A DNA stretch of 55,710 bases, from assembly GCA_003151935.1 (NCBI GenBank), contig PLYZ01000068.1, forward strand, positions 1-55,710. Direction: 5' to 3'. Source of the stretch: Candidatus Dormiibacterota bacterium (lineage in GTDB: Bacteria; Chloroflexota; Dormibacteria; Dormibacterales; Dormibacteraceae). Each line of letters opens with the position of its first letter. The stretch's first letter is position 1. The position numbers and the translations under genes are program-made. The notes below the pieces were generated by a model. It was given only the letters and a program-made list of their open reading frames with translations. It did no database searches and was not told where the DNA came from. Positions 18,695-26,202 of this stretch are shown piece after piece.

Positions 18695-19375
18695 ATGAGC
18701 GAAGAAGATCTGGGGAAAGAGGGACCGGGCGCCCTGTCAGCCCCACGAGAGATCCCTCTTGTCGAGGTGGATTCCCACGCCGGCCATACGCTCGAACCCG
18801 AGTGGAAGAGACTGCCGATAGGCCCGGATAGCATCCTGTATCCGGTGCTGGTCGGGATCGCCCTCTTCCCCATGCTGATGGGCGACGCCGGCCACCACCT
18901 CGCCGACGACATGCCGGACGACGAGACCCACCCATTCTTTCCGGACCATTTCTGGCCCTACCCGGTGATCATCATGACGATGATGGTGATCCTCGGACTC
19001 TTTGCCTGGTTCGTGCAGAAGAACCTGCAGCTCGAGCAGTCCGCGGACCCCCGCGCCGTAACCATCCCCCGGCCCGACTGGTATTTCCTGTTCTTGTTCC
19101 AGTTCATCAAGCTGGGGCCCGAGCTGCTGATGTCCATCATCATTCCGACGATCGCATTCATCGGGCTCCTCGTGTGGCCGTTCATCGATGCTGTCGGCGG
19201 CCCGCGAGCGGCGAGGCGGCTGGGTTGGAAGAGATGGCCGGTGCCGGGCCGGAACATCTACACGGGGACAGGCTTCGTGGTCTTCCTTGCGATCATCGCG
19301 CTGCTCGAGTTGTGGGCACTTGCCGGCCCGAACTTCTGCCTACCGTGGTTCACAGGTTCAGTCTGCGGAGCGTAG
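18695..19375 (+). CDS. Cytochrome b C-terminal subunit (subunit IV type)
   Basis: 226 residues with a charged N-terminal segment and about four hydrophobic helices. The Qo-site motif is PDWYFLFLFQFIK; PDWY in place of PEWY is commonly associated with menaquinol-using complexes. A His-rich loop (GDAGHHLADDMPDDETH) lies between the first helices. The gene starts 2 bp after cytochrome b. No cytochrome c1 or f gene follows; instead a repeat hairpin begins three bases after the stop. Confidence 0.9.
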   Translation: MSEEDLGKEGPGALSAPREIPLVEVDSHAGHTLEPEWKRLPIGPDSILYPVLVGIALFPMLMGDAGHHLADDMPDDETHPFFPDHFWPYPVIIMTMMVILGLFAWFVQKNLQLEQSADPRAVTIPRPDWYFLFLFQFIKLGPELLMSIIIPTIAFIGLLVWPFIDAVGGPRAARRLGWKRWPVPGRNIYTGTGFVVFLAIIALLELWALAGPNFCLPWFTGSVCGA

Positions 19376-19377
19376 GT

Positions 19378-19407
19378 ATGAGAAGGAACCAGTCGGTTCC
19401 TTCTCAT
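19378..19407. repeat. Stop-proximal palindrome, copy R3
   Basis: Perfect 13-bp arms (ATGAGAAGGAACC / GGTTCCTTCTCAT) with a 4-nt loop, beginning three bases after the TAG of subunit IV. It could act as a transcription terminator or mRNA-end stabiliser. There is no T-run after it. Confidence 0.8.
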
Positions 19408-19483
19408 GGCTCATCCTCCCAAAGGATGGGATTTTCGGAATAGTCACTCCATGCCACGATTGGGTGGCGAGTTGAACAAAGTC

Positions 19484-19506
19484 GCGGCCGAGGTGAACTC
19501 GGCCGC
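19484..19506. repeat. GGCCG-type palindrome (second module)
   Basis: GCGGCCGAG / CTCGGCCGC with a 5-nt loop, preceded by ACAAAGTC. It is the same second module seen beside the stop-proximal palindromes at 0.9, 22.05 and 42.46 kb. Confidence 0.65.
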
Positions 19507-19527
19507 CTGACCACGCTAGCAGTCGCC

Positions 19528-20001
19528 TTAGGTTCTCGAGTCGTAGAGCTGCTTCGTCAGCTCGATCTGCGCGAGATGCTCGCGCGCGTGCCCGTAATTC
19601 GACAGCAGCCAATCGATGCCGGGTCGCGGTGGCCTGTCTCCGCGGGGCCGCAGCTCGGTGAGGTCGGCCGCGTCCAGCGCGCCCAGCTGCTCATCCAGGT
19701 CGCGATCAGCCTGATCCAGCAGCGCAAGGAGTTCGGCCTGATCCACCTCCGCCTTGAACTCCGCCGGCCGGTCACGCTCGGTCGTCAGCGATCGCAGAGC
19801 TCGGATCATCTCCAGCTCTGACCCAAGGGTGTGGACGATGAGCACGGCAACGGAGTTGGCCAGCGGAAGAGGTTTCCAGTTGAGGCTGTCATGGTCCATT
19901 CCGCGGACGTGCTCGCGCATGTGGTCATGCACGGCGTGAAACAGCGTGCCGACCGTGGCCGCGACGGTGCGTGCGCCGACGTCTTCGCTGTCCTCTTGCA
20001 C
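19528..20001 (-). CDS. DinB-fold (DUF664-like) protein
   Basis: 157 residues with a four-helix DinB/YfiT-like pattern. Candidate metal-binding histidines are in LFHAVHDHMREHV and GHAREHL near the C-terminus. Family members are metal-dependent thiol transferases or are uncharacterised; the function here is unknown. It starts with GTG directly after the stop of the upstream membrane glycosyltransferase, so the two are probably co-transcribed. Confidence 0.7.
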   Translation of the reverse strand: MQEDSEDVGARTVAATVGTLFHAVHDHMREHVRGMDHDSLNWKPLPLANSVAVLIVHTLGSELEMIRALRSLTTERDRPAEFKAEVDQAELLALLDQADRDLDEQLGALDAADLTELRPRGDRPPRPGIDWLLSNYGHAREHLAQIELTKQLYDSRT

Positions 20002-21537
20002 CTAGACCTTCTCGGTGACCCGGTATTCGAGGTAGCGGCCCAGCAGCAGGCGTGTGTGCGCCTCTAGCGCGGGAAGCACGCTCAACACAAGGCCCACCAC
20101 CGGATAGGCGAAGTACTGCAGATGCACAGCACCCTTCTTCCAGAGCGGCCAGTCCGCCGGCTTCGGCGGCAGCATGCGGATCTCGAAGTACATGAAGAAC
20201 ACCACCGTCGATAGGGTCGTAGACAGGAGGATGCCCGAATACGACCACAGGGTCTGACCCAGGTCCGTCAACGAGAAGTCGGTGCTGACCCAGATCGGGA
20301 CCGATGCGCCGAACATCAAAAGCAGCGGCAGGAAGATCCAGTTGAGGTGGTTGAGGAAGAGATTCATAAAGCGGCGGATCCGCAGCACGAGCGGGATCTC
20401 GGGGTGCTTGAAAAGCCTCGCAAGCACATACGGCACATCCGTGATGCCCCAGGCCCAGCGCTTGATCTGGTTGTACTGGCTCATGTGGGTGGAGGCGTAG
20501 TCGCGCGAGTTTGGCGAGTCCCCGTAGAGCGGCAGGTACACCGACTTGACCGAAAAGCGCTCGCCGAACGTGAAGAAGGCCTTCCAGTAGAAGCGGGAAT
20601 CCTCCGGAATGACGTCCTTGTCCCAGTAGCCGACCCTGTGCACGAACTGCAGGCTGCATGTGTAGCTGCTGAACGCGACCAGGCGGTGGGGCCGCGAGTG
20701 AAGGAACATCTGCCACTGCGACGTGCTCGCGGACATGATCCTGACCGCCATCGGGACCTGCCAGATGTTGTTGTGGAACAGCGGCACTGGCTGCCAGATC
20801 ACATAGTCGCGCAGCTCCGTGCGCGCGTGGTGCCAGCTGATCCAGGCGAAGTACTGCGGGTGGACGCGATAGTCCGAGTCGAGATCTGTGATCAGGACCT
20901 GGTCGAGGTTGTACCCCTCCTCGGTCAGCACCCGAACCATCCATCGCCCACCCCAGTTCATGGCCGCGGACTTGCCGATCACGATGCCCGGCTCCAGCGG
21001 ATCCTTGATGTGGTAGAAGCCTTTCAACCGGCTGCCGAACTTCTCTTTCAGCCGGGCCACGTTCTCCCAGCCGGGCTTGTCGGTTTCGCGGGTGATGATG
21101 CCGATCATCGTCAGCTCGGCCGGATAGTTCGAATCGACGATGGCCTGGACCGTGCGCTCCAGCACGTGGTACGGCTCTGTGTAGGTGGGGATGACGCATA
21201 GGTGGTAGTACTGAAGCGGGTCGTGGGTGCCTTGATTCTCGTCCTCGCGGCACACCGCCAGCCAGTCCCTGGCCATGTCGCGACGCATTCGCCACATGGT
21301 GCTGTAGACGCCGGTCACGACCGTGACGGCGCGGAAAAGCCAGTACACGTCGAAGGCCAGGACCAGGCTTGCGACGAGCAGCGCCCCCGGGGTGTGAAAC
21401 AGGATCGGAATCCATGCCGGAGCCAGCAGCAGGATCCAGGTGACGAGGCCTGGCGCCGCCTCGAAAAGGCGCGCGCCGAACTGCCGCAAGGCGTGCCGGA
21501 GCGCTGATGTCGGGTGTTCCGCCGAGACCGTCGCCAT
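20002..21537 (-). CDS. Membrane glycosyltransferase family 2 (cellulose-synthase-like)
   Basis: About 511 residues. Two hydrophobic N-terminal segments are followed by a GT-A domain with IPTYTEPYHVLERTVQ, the TDLDSDYRVHPQ acidic motif and the QIKRWAWG motif (Q-x-x-R-W), and then several C-terminal membrane helices. These features fit processive or membrane-embedded GT2 enzymes, but the domain between them does not match BcsA closely. No PilZ domain or cellulose operon partner is seen. The start is ATG 21537, with CATAAT only 6 nt upstream and no Shine-Dalgarno; a longer frame to 21576 is less likely. Confidence 0.82.
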   Translation of the reverse strand: MATVSAEHPTSALRHALRQFGARLFEAAPGLVTWILLLAPAWIPILFHTPGALLVASLVLAFDVYWLFRAVTVVTGVYSTMWRMRRDMARDWLAVCREDENQGTHDPLQYYHLCVIPTYTEPYHVLERTVQAIVDSNYPAELTMIGIITRETDKPGWENVARLKEKFGSRLKGFYHIKDPLEPGIVIGKSAAMNWGGRWMVRVLTEEGYNLDQVLITDLDSDYRVHPQYFAWISWHHARTELRDYVIWQPVPLFHNNIWQVPMAVRIMSASTSQWQMFLHSRPHRLVAFSSYTCSLQFVHRVGYWDKDVIPEDSRFYWKAFFTFGERFSVKSVYLPLYGDSPNSRDYASTHMSQYNQIKRWAWGITDVPYVLARLFKHPEIPLVLRIRRFMNLFLNHLNWIFLPLLLMFGASVPIWVSTDFSLTDLGQTLWSYSGILLSTTLSTVVFFMYFEIRMLPPKPADWPLWKKGAVHLQYFAYPVVGLVLSVLPALEAHTRLLLGRYLEYRVTEKV

Positions 21538-21543
21538 AGGCCG

Positions 21544-21549
21544 ATTATG
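21544..21549 (-). promoter_or_regulatory. -10-like box (CATAAT) of a probable leaderless start
   Basis: On the minus strand CATAAT ends 6 nt before the ATG at 21537, a spacing typical of transcription starting at the start codon. Confidence 0.4.
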
Positions 21550-21600
21550 GCGCCCCATCCGGGCCGGAATACCCACGGGGCCGCCGGCCTTCTAGTAGCT

Positions 21601-21972
21601 ATGGAAAACATGAAGCATTTCGACGGCCCGAATTTCGAGGCTGACGTGCTCAATGCAAGCGAACCGGTAGTCGTCGACTTCTACGCCGACTGGTGTGGTC
21701 CCTGCCGGATGATGACGCCGGTCGTGGAGCAGCTGGCAGGCGAGTACGCCGGCAAGGTGACGATTGGCAAGCTGGACGTTGACGTCAACCAGGACATCGC
21801 CATCCGGTACGGCGTGATGGGCATCCCCACCCTCGGCCTGTTCCGAGGCGGGAAGCTGGTCGACCGCCTGGTCGGGTACCCGGGCGGAGCAGCTCCGATC
21901 AAGGCCTGGATCGAAAAGAACACCGGCGCCGCGGTTTCGGCCGCACCAGCCGCAAAAGCCGCCACCAACTAA
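21601..21972 (+). CDS. trx: Thioredoxin
   Basis: 123-residue thioredoxin-fold protein. The active-site WCGPC is in VVDFYADWCGPCRMMTP, and the cis-proline loop is GIPTLGLF. The C-terminus carries an Ala-rich tail (SAAPAAKAATN) beyond the usual end. Reduces protein disulfides in the cytosol. Monocistronic by layout, diverging from the membrane glycosyltransferase. Confidence 0.95.
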   Translation: MENMKHFDGPNFEADVLNASEPVVVDFYADWCGPCRMMTPVVEQLAGEYAGKVTIGKLDVDVNQDIAIRYGVMGIPTLGLFRGGKLVDRLVGYPGGAAPIKAWIEKNTGAAVSAAPAAKAATN

Positions 21973-21987
21973 CTACCACAGAAAGCA

Positions 21988-22015
21988 AAGCGGCCTAGGG
22001 AAACCTCGGCCGCTT
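21988..22015 (+). terminator. Hairpin after thioredoxin
   Basis: AAGCGGCCTAGG pairs with CCTCGGCCGCTT (one mismatch, 4-nt loop), 15 bp after the stop codon. Only a short T-containing tail follows. Confidence 0.5.
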
Positions 22016-22036
22016 GTTCGGTTGACCAGCGTCGCG

Positions 22037-22262
22037 AGGGCCGGCCGGGCTAAGCCCGGCCGCGACTTTGTCCCTAATGTCTCCCAGCGTGGCCACGCTT
22101 CAGCCTGATTAGTTAAATCCCATCGATATACCGGAGGGCGAGCAGCCCCGTCGGCGCAGCCGACCGGGCGATGCAATCAGTAAGTCCGGTCCTGCTCGCG
22201 CTCGCGCGCAGAGGGAACCATCCGGGTTCAACTCTCATCCCTGAACCATCCGGGTTTTCCCT
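22037..22262 (-). repeat. Composite palindromic repeat, copy R4
   Basis: Read on the minus strand from the PII stop codon: a degenerate stop-proximal palindrome (ATGAGAG .. AACCCGGATGGTTCCCTCT, with a nearby second AACCCGGATGGTT), then GCGCGCGAGCGCGAGCAGG, then CGGTCGGC / GCCGACGG with GGGCTGCTCG. It ends with ACAAAGTCGCGGCCGGGC .. GCCCGGCC (22043-22061). All modules seen at other sites occur here in the same order. It fills the gap from 22016 to 22268, and no gene was seen. Confidence 0.75.
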
Positions 22263-22268
22263 TATAAA

Positions 22269-22637
22269 TCAATGTCCCCACATCGCCCGCTCGGCGTGCT
22301 GGACGGTTTCCGGACCGTGCTCGCCGGTGCGAATCCGGACGGCGTCCTCGACTCCCATGACGAAGATCTTTCCGTCCCCCACCTCGCCTGTCCGAGCCGC
22401 GACGGCCATCTTGTCGACAACCGTGTTCACGATCTCGGCCCTCATCACCGCCTCGATCTTCAAGCGGGGCCGGAGCGAGATGTGGACGGCCGCCCCGCGG
22501 TACTTCTCCGTGTACCCGCGCTGGGCCCCGCACCCCTTGACCTCCGTGACGGTGACTCCTGAAACACCGCACTCGTCAAGGACGTCCTGGACTTCCTGGA
22601 GCCGTTCGTGGCGAATGATCGCAACGATCATCTTCAT
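22269..22637 (-). CDS. PII nitrogen regulatory protein
   Basis: 122-residue trimeric signal protein that binds ATP, ADP and 2-oxoglutarate and plugs the ammonium channel. Recognisable: VTVTEVKGCGAQRG, B-loop TGEVGDGKIFV and C-loop IRTGE. The T-loop reads GYTEKYRGAAVHIS, so residue 51, the tyrosine that is uridylylated or adenylylated in other bacteria, is Val, and residue 50 is Ala. Control by nucleotidylation is therefore unlikely. Its ATG overlaps the amt stop (ATGA), consistent with a GlnK role. Confidence 0.94.
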   Translation of the reverse strand: MKMIVAIIRHERLQEVQDVLDECGVSGVTVTEVKGCGAQRGYTEKYRGAAVHISLRPRLKIEAVMRAEIVNTVVDKMAVAARTGEVGDGKIFVMGVEDAVRIRTGEHGPETVQHAERAMWGH

Positions 22638-24136
22638 GTTGAGGCCACCCCCTGCGGGGCGGACACCGGTTCATGTCCAGGCTGCGGATTGATGGTCGGC
22701 GTGTCCGCCGGACGGTAAACGCCACCCGGTACCGGCATGAAGGACTCCGGGTAACCCCACATGCCGTGCTCGCTGATGTCGAGCCCTTCCATCTCCTCGG
22801 CCGGCGAAACGCGCAGGCCGATCGTCTTCTTGATGATCCAGAAGAGGCCGTAGCTGAGCACGAACACCGTCACGAACGAAGCCGTCACTGCGATCGCCTG
22901 CGCTCCGAGCTGGTGAAAGCTGCCTGTATAGAAAAGGCCGCCCTGGCCGACGCCGTTGAACTTGGCCAGCGCAGGCACGGTGAAGAGCCCGCAGCTCAGC
23001 GTGCCCCAGATGCCGGCCAGTCCGTGCGCCGGAAGAGCGCCCACCGGGTCGTCCAGGTACTTGTCGAGCGCAAGCACGCCGACAACCACGATGACGCCGG
23101 CGACCGCACCGATGACGATCGCGGCCCACGGCTCGACATAGCCGGAGGGCGCGGTGATGGCGACCAGGGCCGCGATGGCTCCGTTGCCGATCATGCCCAC
23201 GTCCATCGTCTTCGTGATCAGGTAGATCGTCGCCAGCGCAGCCACGGCCCCGCCCGCCGCTGCGAGGTTGGTGACCACGACGACGTCGGCGAAGTGCAGG
23301 TTCGTCGCGTTCAGCGTCGAGCCCGGGTTGAAGCCAAACCATCCGAACCACAGGATCAGCACGCCGAGCTGAGCGAGCGGCATGTTGTGTCCGGGGATCG
23401 CGTTCGATCTCCCTTTCTCGTACTTGCCGATGCGAGGACCGAGCAAGAGAAGTCCTGCAAAGCCGGCGGTCGCACCGGTCAGGTGCACGACGGTCGAGCC
23501 CGCGAAGTCCTGCGATCCGAGCGTCGCCATCAGGAAGCCACCACCGAAGAGCTGGTGGCTGATGAGCGGATAGATGAAGGCGGCGAACGGGATGCCGAAG
23601 AGGATGTAGACGATGAACTTCGTGCGCTCGAGCATCGTCCCCCAGACGATCGCGAGCGAGACGGCACAGAAGACGAACTCGAAGAACCACTTCGCCGAGG
23701 CGGGAGCCGTGCTGGCCGCGATCGCCGGCAGGTTCAGCTGCGAGCCGGGACTGAAGGTCGGGAAGAAACCACTGCCGCCGATGAAGGCGAAAATGCCGCC
23801 GGCTCCGAAGGCCACACCGAAACCCACGGCCCAGTACGCGATTGAGCTCACGCTGAGGTTGGTCACGACCTTGGCGACGACGGTGCCCACGTTCTTCATC
23901 CGGCTGAAGCCGACCTCGAGCATCGCGAAGCCGGCCTGCATGAACATGACGAAGCAGGCGGCGACGATCACCCAAACGGTGTCGGCCGCGACGCCGGCGG
24001 CCTGGGTCGCCGTGGTGTCATCCGCGAACGCGGTCATCGGAATGAGCGCCGAAAGCAGCGCGATGCCTGAGGCGAGGCCAACCGCGTTCAGGCGGTTGGA
24101 AAACGGTTTCCGCGGACTCCGTGTCGGTGTGTGCAA
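22634..24136 (-). CDS. amt: Ammonium transporter Amt
   Basis: About 500 residues. It has an N-terminal signal-like segment ending SALIPMTAFADD and then 11 membrane helices with VFMQAGFAMLEVGFSR-type first-helix motif and FGWFGFNPGSTLN. The C-terminal tail is cytosolic. The start is TTG 24136, six bases after a strong GGAGGGG; the longer frame to 24286 has no ribosome site. It is coupled to the PII gene downstream and diverges from glnA, forming an ammonium uptake and assimilation locus. Confidence 0.94.
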   Translation of the reverse strand: MHTPTRSPRKPFSNRLNAVGLASGIALLSALIPMTAFADDTTATQAAGVAADTVWVIVAACFVMFMQAGFAMLEVGFSRMKNVGTVVAKVVTNLSVSSIAYWAVGFGVAFGAGGIFAFIGGSGFFPTFSPGSQLNLPAIAASTAPASAKWFFEFVFCAVSLAIVWGTMLERTKFIVYILFGIPFAAFIYPLISHQLFGGGFLMATLGSQDFAGSTVVHLTGATAGFAGLLLLGPRIGKYEKGRSNAIPGHNMPLAQLGVLILWFGWFGFNPGSTLNATNLHFADVVVVTNLAAAGGAVAALATIYLITKTMDVGMIGNGAIAALVAITAPSGYVEPWAAIVIGAVAGVIVVVGVLALDKYLDDPVGALPAHGLAGIWGTLSCGLFTVPALAKFNGVGQGGLFYTGSFHQLGAQAIAVTASFVTVFVLSYGLFWIIKKTIGLRVSPAEEMEGLDISEHGMWGYPESFMPVPGGVYRPADTPTINPQPGHEPVSAPQGVAST

Positions 24137-24236
24137 GAGCGTCCCCTCCAAGTTGATGGAGCCCAGCCTAAGTTGGCCCCAGCGGGCGCTCCCACGTGCG
24201 ACCCGGCCGAATGTAGAGCCGTAGTCTCGTATGGAG

Positions 24237-24288
24237 CACACGAAAACAGCTGCGGTGATAACCGCTCTCTGTCGTGTGATGTACACGA
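24237..24288. promoter_or_regulatory. Nested inverted repeats between amt and glnA
   Basis: In the 264-bp divergent region, CACACG (24237-24242), ACAG (24246-24249) and GCGGT (24252-24256) pair in order with ACCGC (24261-24265), CTGT (24269-24272) and CGTGTG (24273-24278) around a GATA loop. The right arm TCGTGT can instead pair with ACACGA at 24283-24288. It could be an operator for a nitrogen regulator or a leader RNA with two exclusive folds. No known regulator motif was recognised. Confidence 0.5.
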
Positions 24289-24400
24289 AAGACCTGGCCG
24301 GCGATTCGTGAGGATCGCACCATGAATCCGCGCCTTGGCCAGGGCTACGATCGAAACGAGCCCGTCAATCCAGCAGGTCAAGGGTTCATGGAGGGTGTTG

Positions 24401-25846
24401 ATGGCGATACAGACGAAGTCAGGAAGCAAGACGAGCCCGCGCGAGGTGATCGAGCGGGCGAAGGCCGAAGGCGTCGAGGTCGTAGACGTCCGGTTCGTCG
24501 ATCTGCCGGGTACCTGGCAGCACTTCAGCCTGCCGATCGGCGAGCTGGAGGTGGACAGCTTCACAGCCGGCCTTGGATTCGACGGGTCGAGCATCCGTGG
24601 CTTCCAGGCGATCGACGAGAGCGACATGTTGCTCATTCCGGACCCGGAGTCGGCCACGATCGACCCGTGCTTGACGCACAAGACGCTCTTTCTCATCTGC
24701 GATGTAGTCGACCCGATCAGCCGTGAGCCGTACTCGCGCGACGCCCGTTTCATCGCGAAGAAGGCCGAAACGCACCTGCGGAAGTCGGGCATCGCCGATG
24801 TGAGCTATTGGGGACCCGAGGCGGAGTTCTACCTCTTCAACTCGCTCCGGTTCGACCAGAACGCACATAGCGGCTACTACTACATCGATTCCGAAGAGGG
24901 CATCTGGAACTCTGGCAAGAACTCCGAGCCAAATCTCGCGTTCAGGCCACGGCACAAAGAAGGTTATTTCCCGGTGCCGCCGACGGACAAGTTCCAGGAC
25001 CTTCGCTCCGAGATCATGCTCAAGCTGATCGAGGCAGGCGTGCGGGTCGAGGTTCAGCACCACGAGGTCGGGACGGCCGGCCAGGCCGAGATCGACATGC
25101 ACTTCGACTCGCTGACCACCATGGGCGACAAGATGATGGTCTTCAAATACGTGATCAAGAACATCGCCGCGCAACACGGCTACGTCGCGACGTTCATGCC
25201 GAAGCCGCTCTTCCAGGACAACGGGTCGGGCATGCACGTGCACCAGAGTCTCTGGAAGGATGGGCAGAACCTTTTCGCGGACAAGACCGGCTACGCCGGA
25301 TTGAGCGAGATGGCCGTGCACTACATCGGCGGCTTGCTGAAGCATGCGCCGGCCCTTCTGGCGATCTGCGCCCCGACCACCAACTCGTACCGCCGGCTCG
25401 TTCCCGGATACGAGGCCCCGATCAACCTGGTCTATTCAAAGCGCAACCGCTCGGCATGCGTGCGCATCCCGATGTACTCGACCGATCCGAAGACGAAGCG
25501 AGTCGAGTTCCGCTCACCGGACCCGGCCGCGAACCCGTACCTGGCGTTCTCCGCCTGCCTGATGGCGGGTCTCGACGGCATCAAGCACAAGATCGTTCCA
25601 CCGGATCCCATCGACAAGGACATCTACGAGCTCGAAGGCGAGGCGAAGGCCAAGATCAAGTCGGTGCCGGGCTCATTGGCGGAGGCGCTCGACGCCCTGG
25701 AGAAGGACCACGCGTTCCTCCTCGAAGGTGGAGTCTTCACCAAGGACGTGATCGACACCTGGATCGAATACAAGCGCAAGAAAGAGGTGGACCAGGTTGC
25801 GCTTCGGCCGCACCCATGGGAGTTCATGCTCTACAGCGACGTGTGA
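24401..25846 (+). CDS. glnA: Glutamine synthetase type I
   Basis: Makes glutamine from glutamate, ammonia and ATP. 481 residues, with the N-terminal beta-grasp and the GFDGSSIRGFQ latch region. Further motifs are GPEAEFYLF, the ATP-binding FQDNGSGMHVHQSLWK (usually KPLFxDNGSGMHxHxS) and APTTNSYRRLVPGYEAP. The adenylylation-type Tyr is present in KDIYELEGE. The start is ATG 24401, with GGAGGG six bases upstream. A longer frame from 24335 lacks a ribosome site. A perfect palindrome begins one base after the stop. Confidence 0.96.
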   Translation: MAIQTKSGSKTSPREVIERAKAEGVEVVDVRFVDLPGTWQHFSLPIGELEVDSFTAGLGFDGSSIRGFQAIDESDMLLIPDPESATIDPCLTHKTLFLICDVVDPISREPYSRDARFIAKKAETHLRKSGIADVSYWGPEAEFYLFNSLRFDQNAHSGYYYIDSEEGIWNSGKNSEPNLAFRPRHKEGYFPVPPTDKFQDLRSEIMLKLIEAGVRVEVQHHEVGTAGQAEIDMHFDSLTTMGDKMMVFKYVIKNIAAQHGYVATFMPKPLFQDNGSGMHVHQSLWKDGQNLFADKTGYAGLSEMAVHYIGGLLKHAPALLAICAPTTNSYRRLVPGYEAPINLVYSKRNRSACVRIPMYSTDPKTKRVEFRSPDPAANPYLAFSACLMAGLDGIKHKIVPPDPIDKDIYELEGEAKAKIKSVPGSLAEALDALEKDHAFLLEGGVFTKDVIDTWIEYKRKKEVDQVALRPHPWEFMLYSDV

Positions 25847-25847
25847 T

Positions 25848-25875
25848 ATGAGAGGAAACCTAGGTTTCCTCTCAT
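25848..25875. repeat. Stop-proximal palindrome, copy R5
   Basis: Perfect 28-bp palindrome with 14-bp arms (ATGAGAGGAAACCT and its complement), starting one base after the glnA TGA. It has the same consensus as the copies after five other genes. Confidence 0.8.
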
Positions 25876-25952
25876 GGCTCTTTTTCCTGCAAGTTCGGAT
25901 TAATTGCGGATTAGTTTCTCCTCGCGACGCTCGGTGACATTCAGGCTCGCCC

Positions 25953-26155
25953 GGGGACGGCCGGAGTAAATCCGGCCTGCTCGCGACGTAAGAGCGCGTT
26001 AGGTTCCCTTGGAGGAGAGGCCTCGGGAAATCATGGGGACGGCCGGAGTGAATCCGGCCTACTCACGACGTACGAGCTCGTTAGGTTCCGTGGAGGAGGC
26101 CTCGGGAAATTCCGGGGCCTGGGGACGGCCGGAGTAAGTCCGGCCTAGCGACGTG
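25953..26155. repeat. Tandem 82-86 bp repeat, 2.4 units, carrying the second palindrome
   Basis: Three copies of GGGGACGGCCGGAGT.A.TCCGGCCT begin near 25953, 26035 and 26121 (palindromes at 25959-25977, 26041-26059, 26127-26145). The first two are followed by CGACGTA.GAGC, a GTTAGGTTCC segment and GGCCTCGGGAAAT. With the palindrome at 25848 they fill the 356-bp gap from 25847 to 26202. Spacing and sequence do not fit CRISPR. Confidence 0.75.
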
Positions 26156-26202
26156 CGTAGTGGTTACCTCTTGCGGTGTCCGTTTAGACTGCGCCCGCAA
26201 CT

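Noticed and set aside
22671-23975. Long reading frames within amt on the same strand in another frame and on the opposite strand (22673-23845)
   Set aside because: Arg/Gly/His-rich, low-complexity translations typical of shadow frames in high-GC DNA; amt itself has complete family motifs.
25953-26155. Regularly spaced palindromes suggestive of a CRISPR array
   Set aside because: Only about 2.4 units with an 82-86 bp period; the intervening sequence is itself repeated, so there are no unique spacers, and no cas genes are present.
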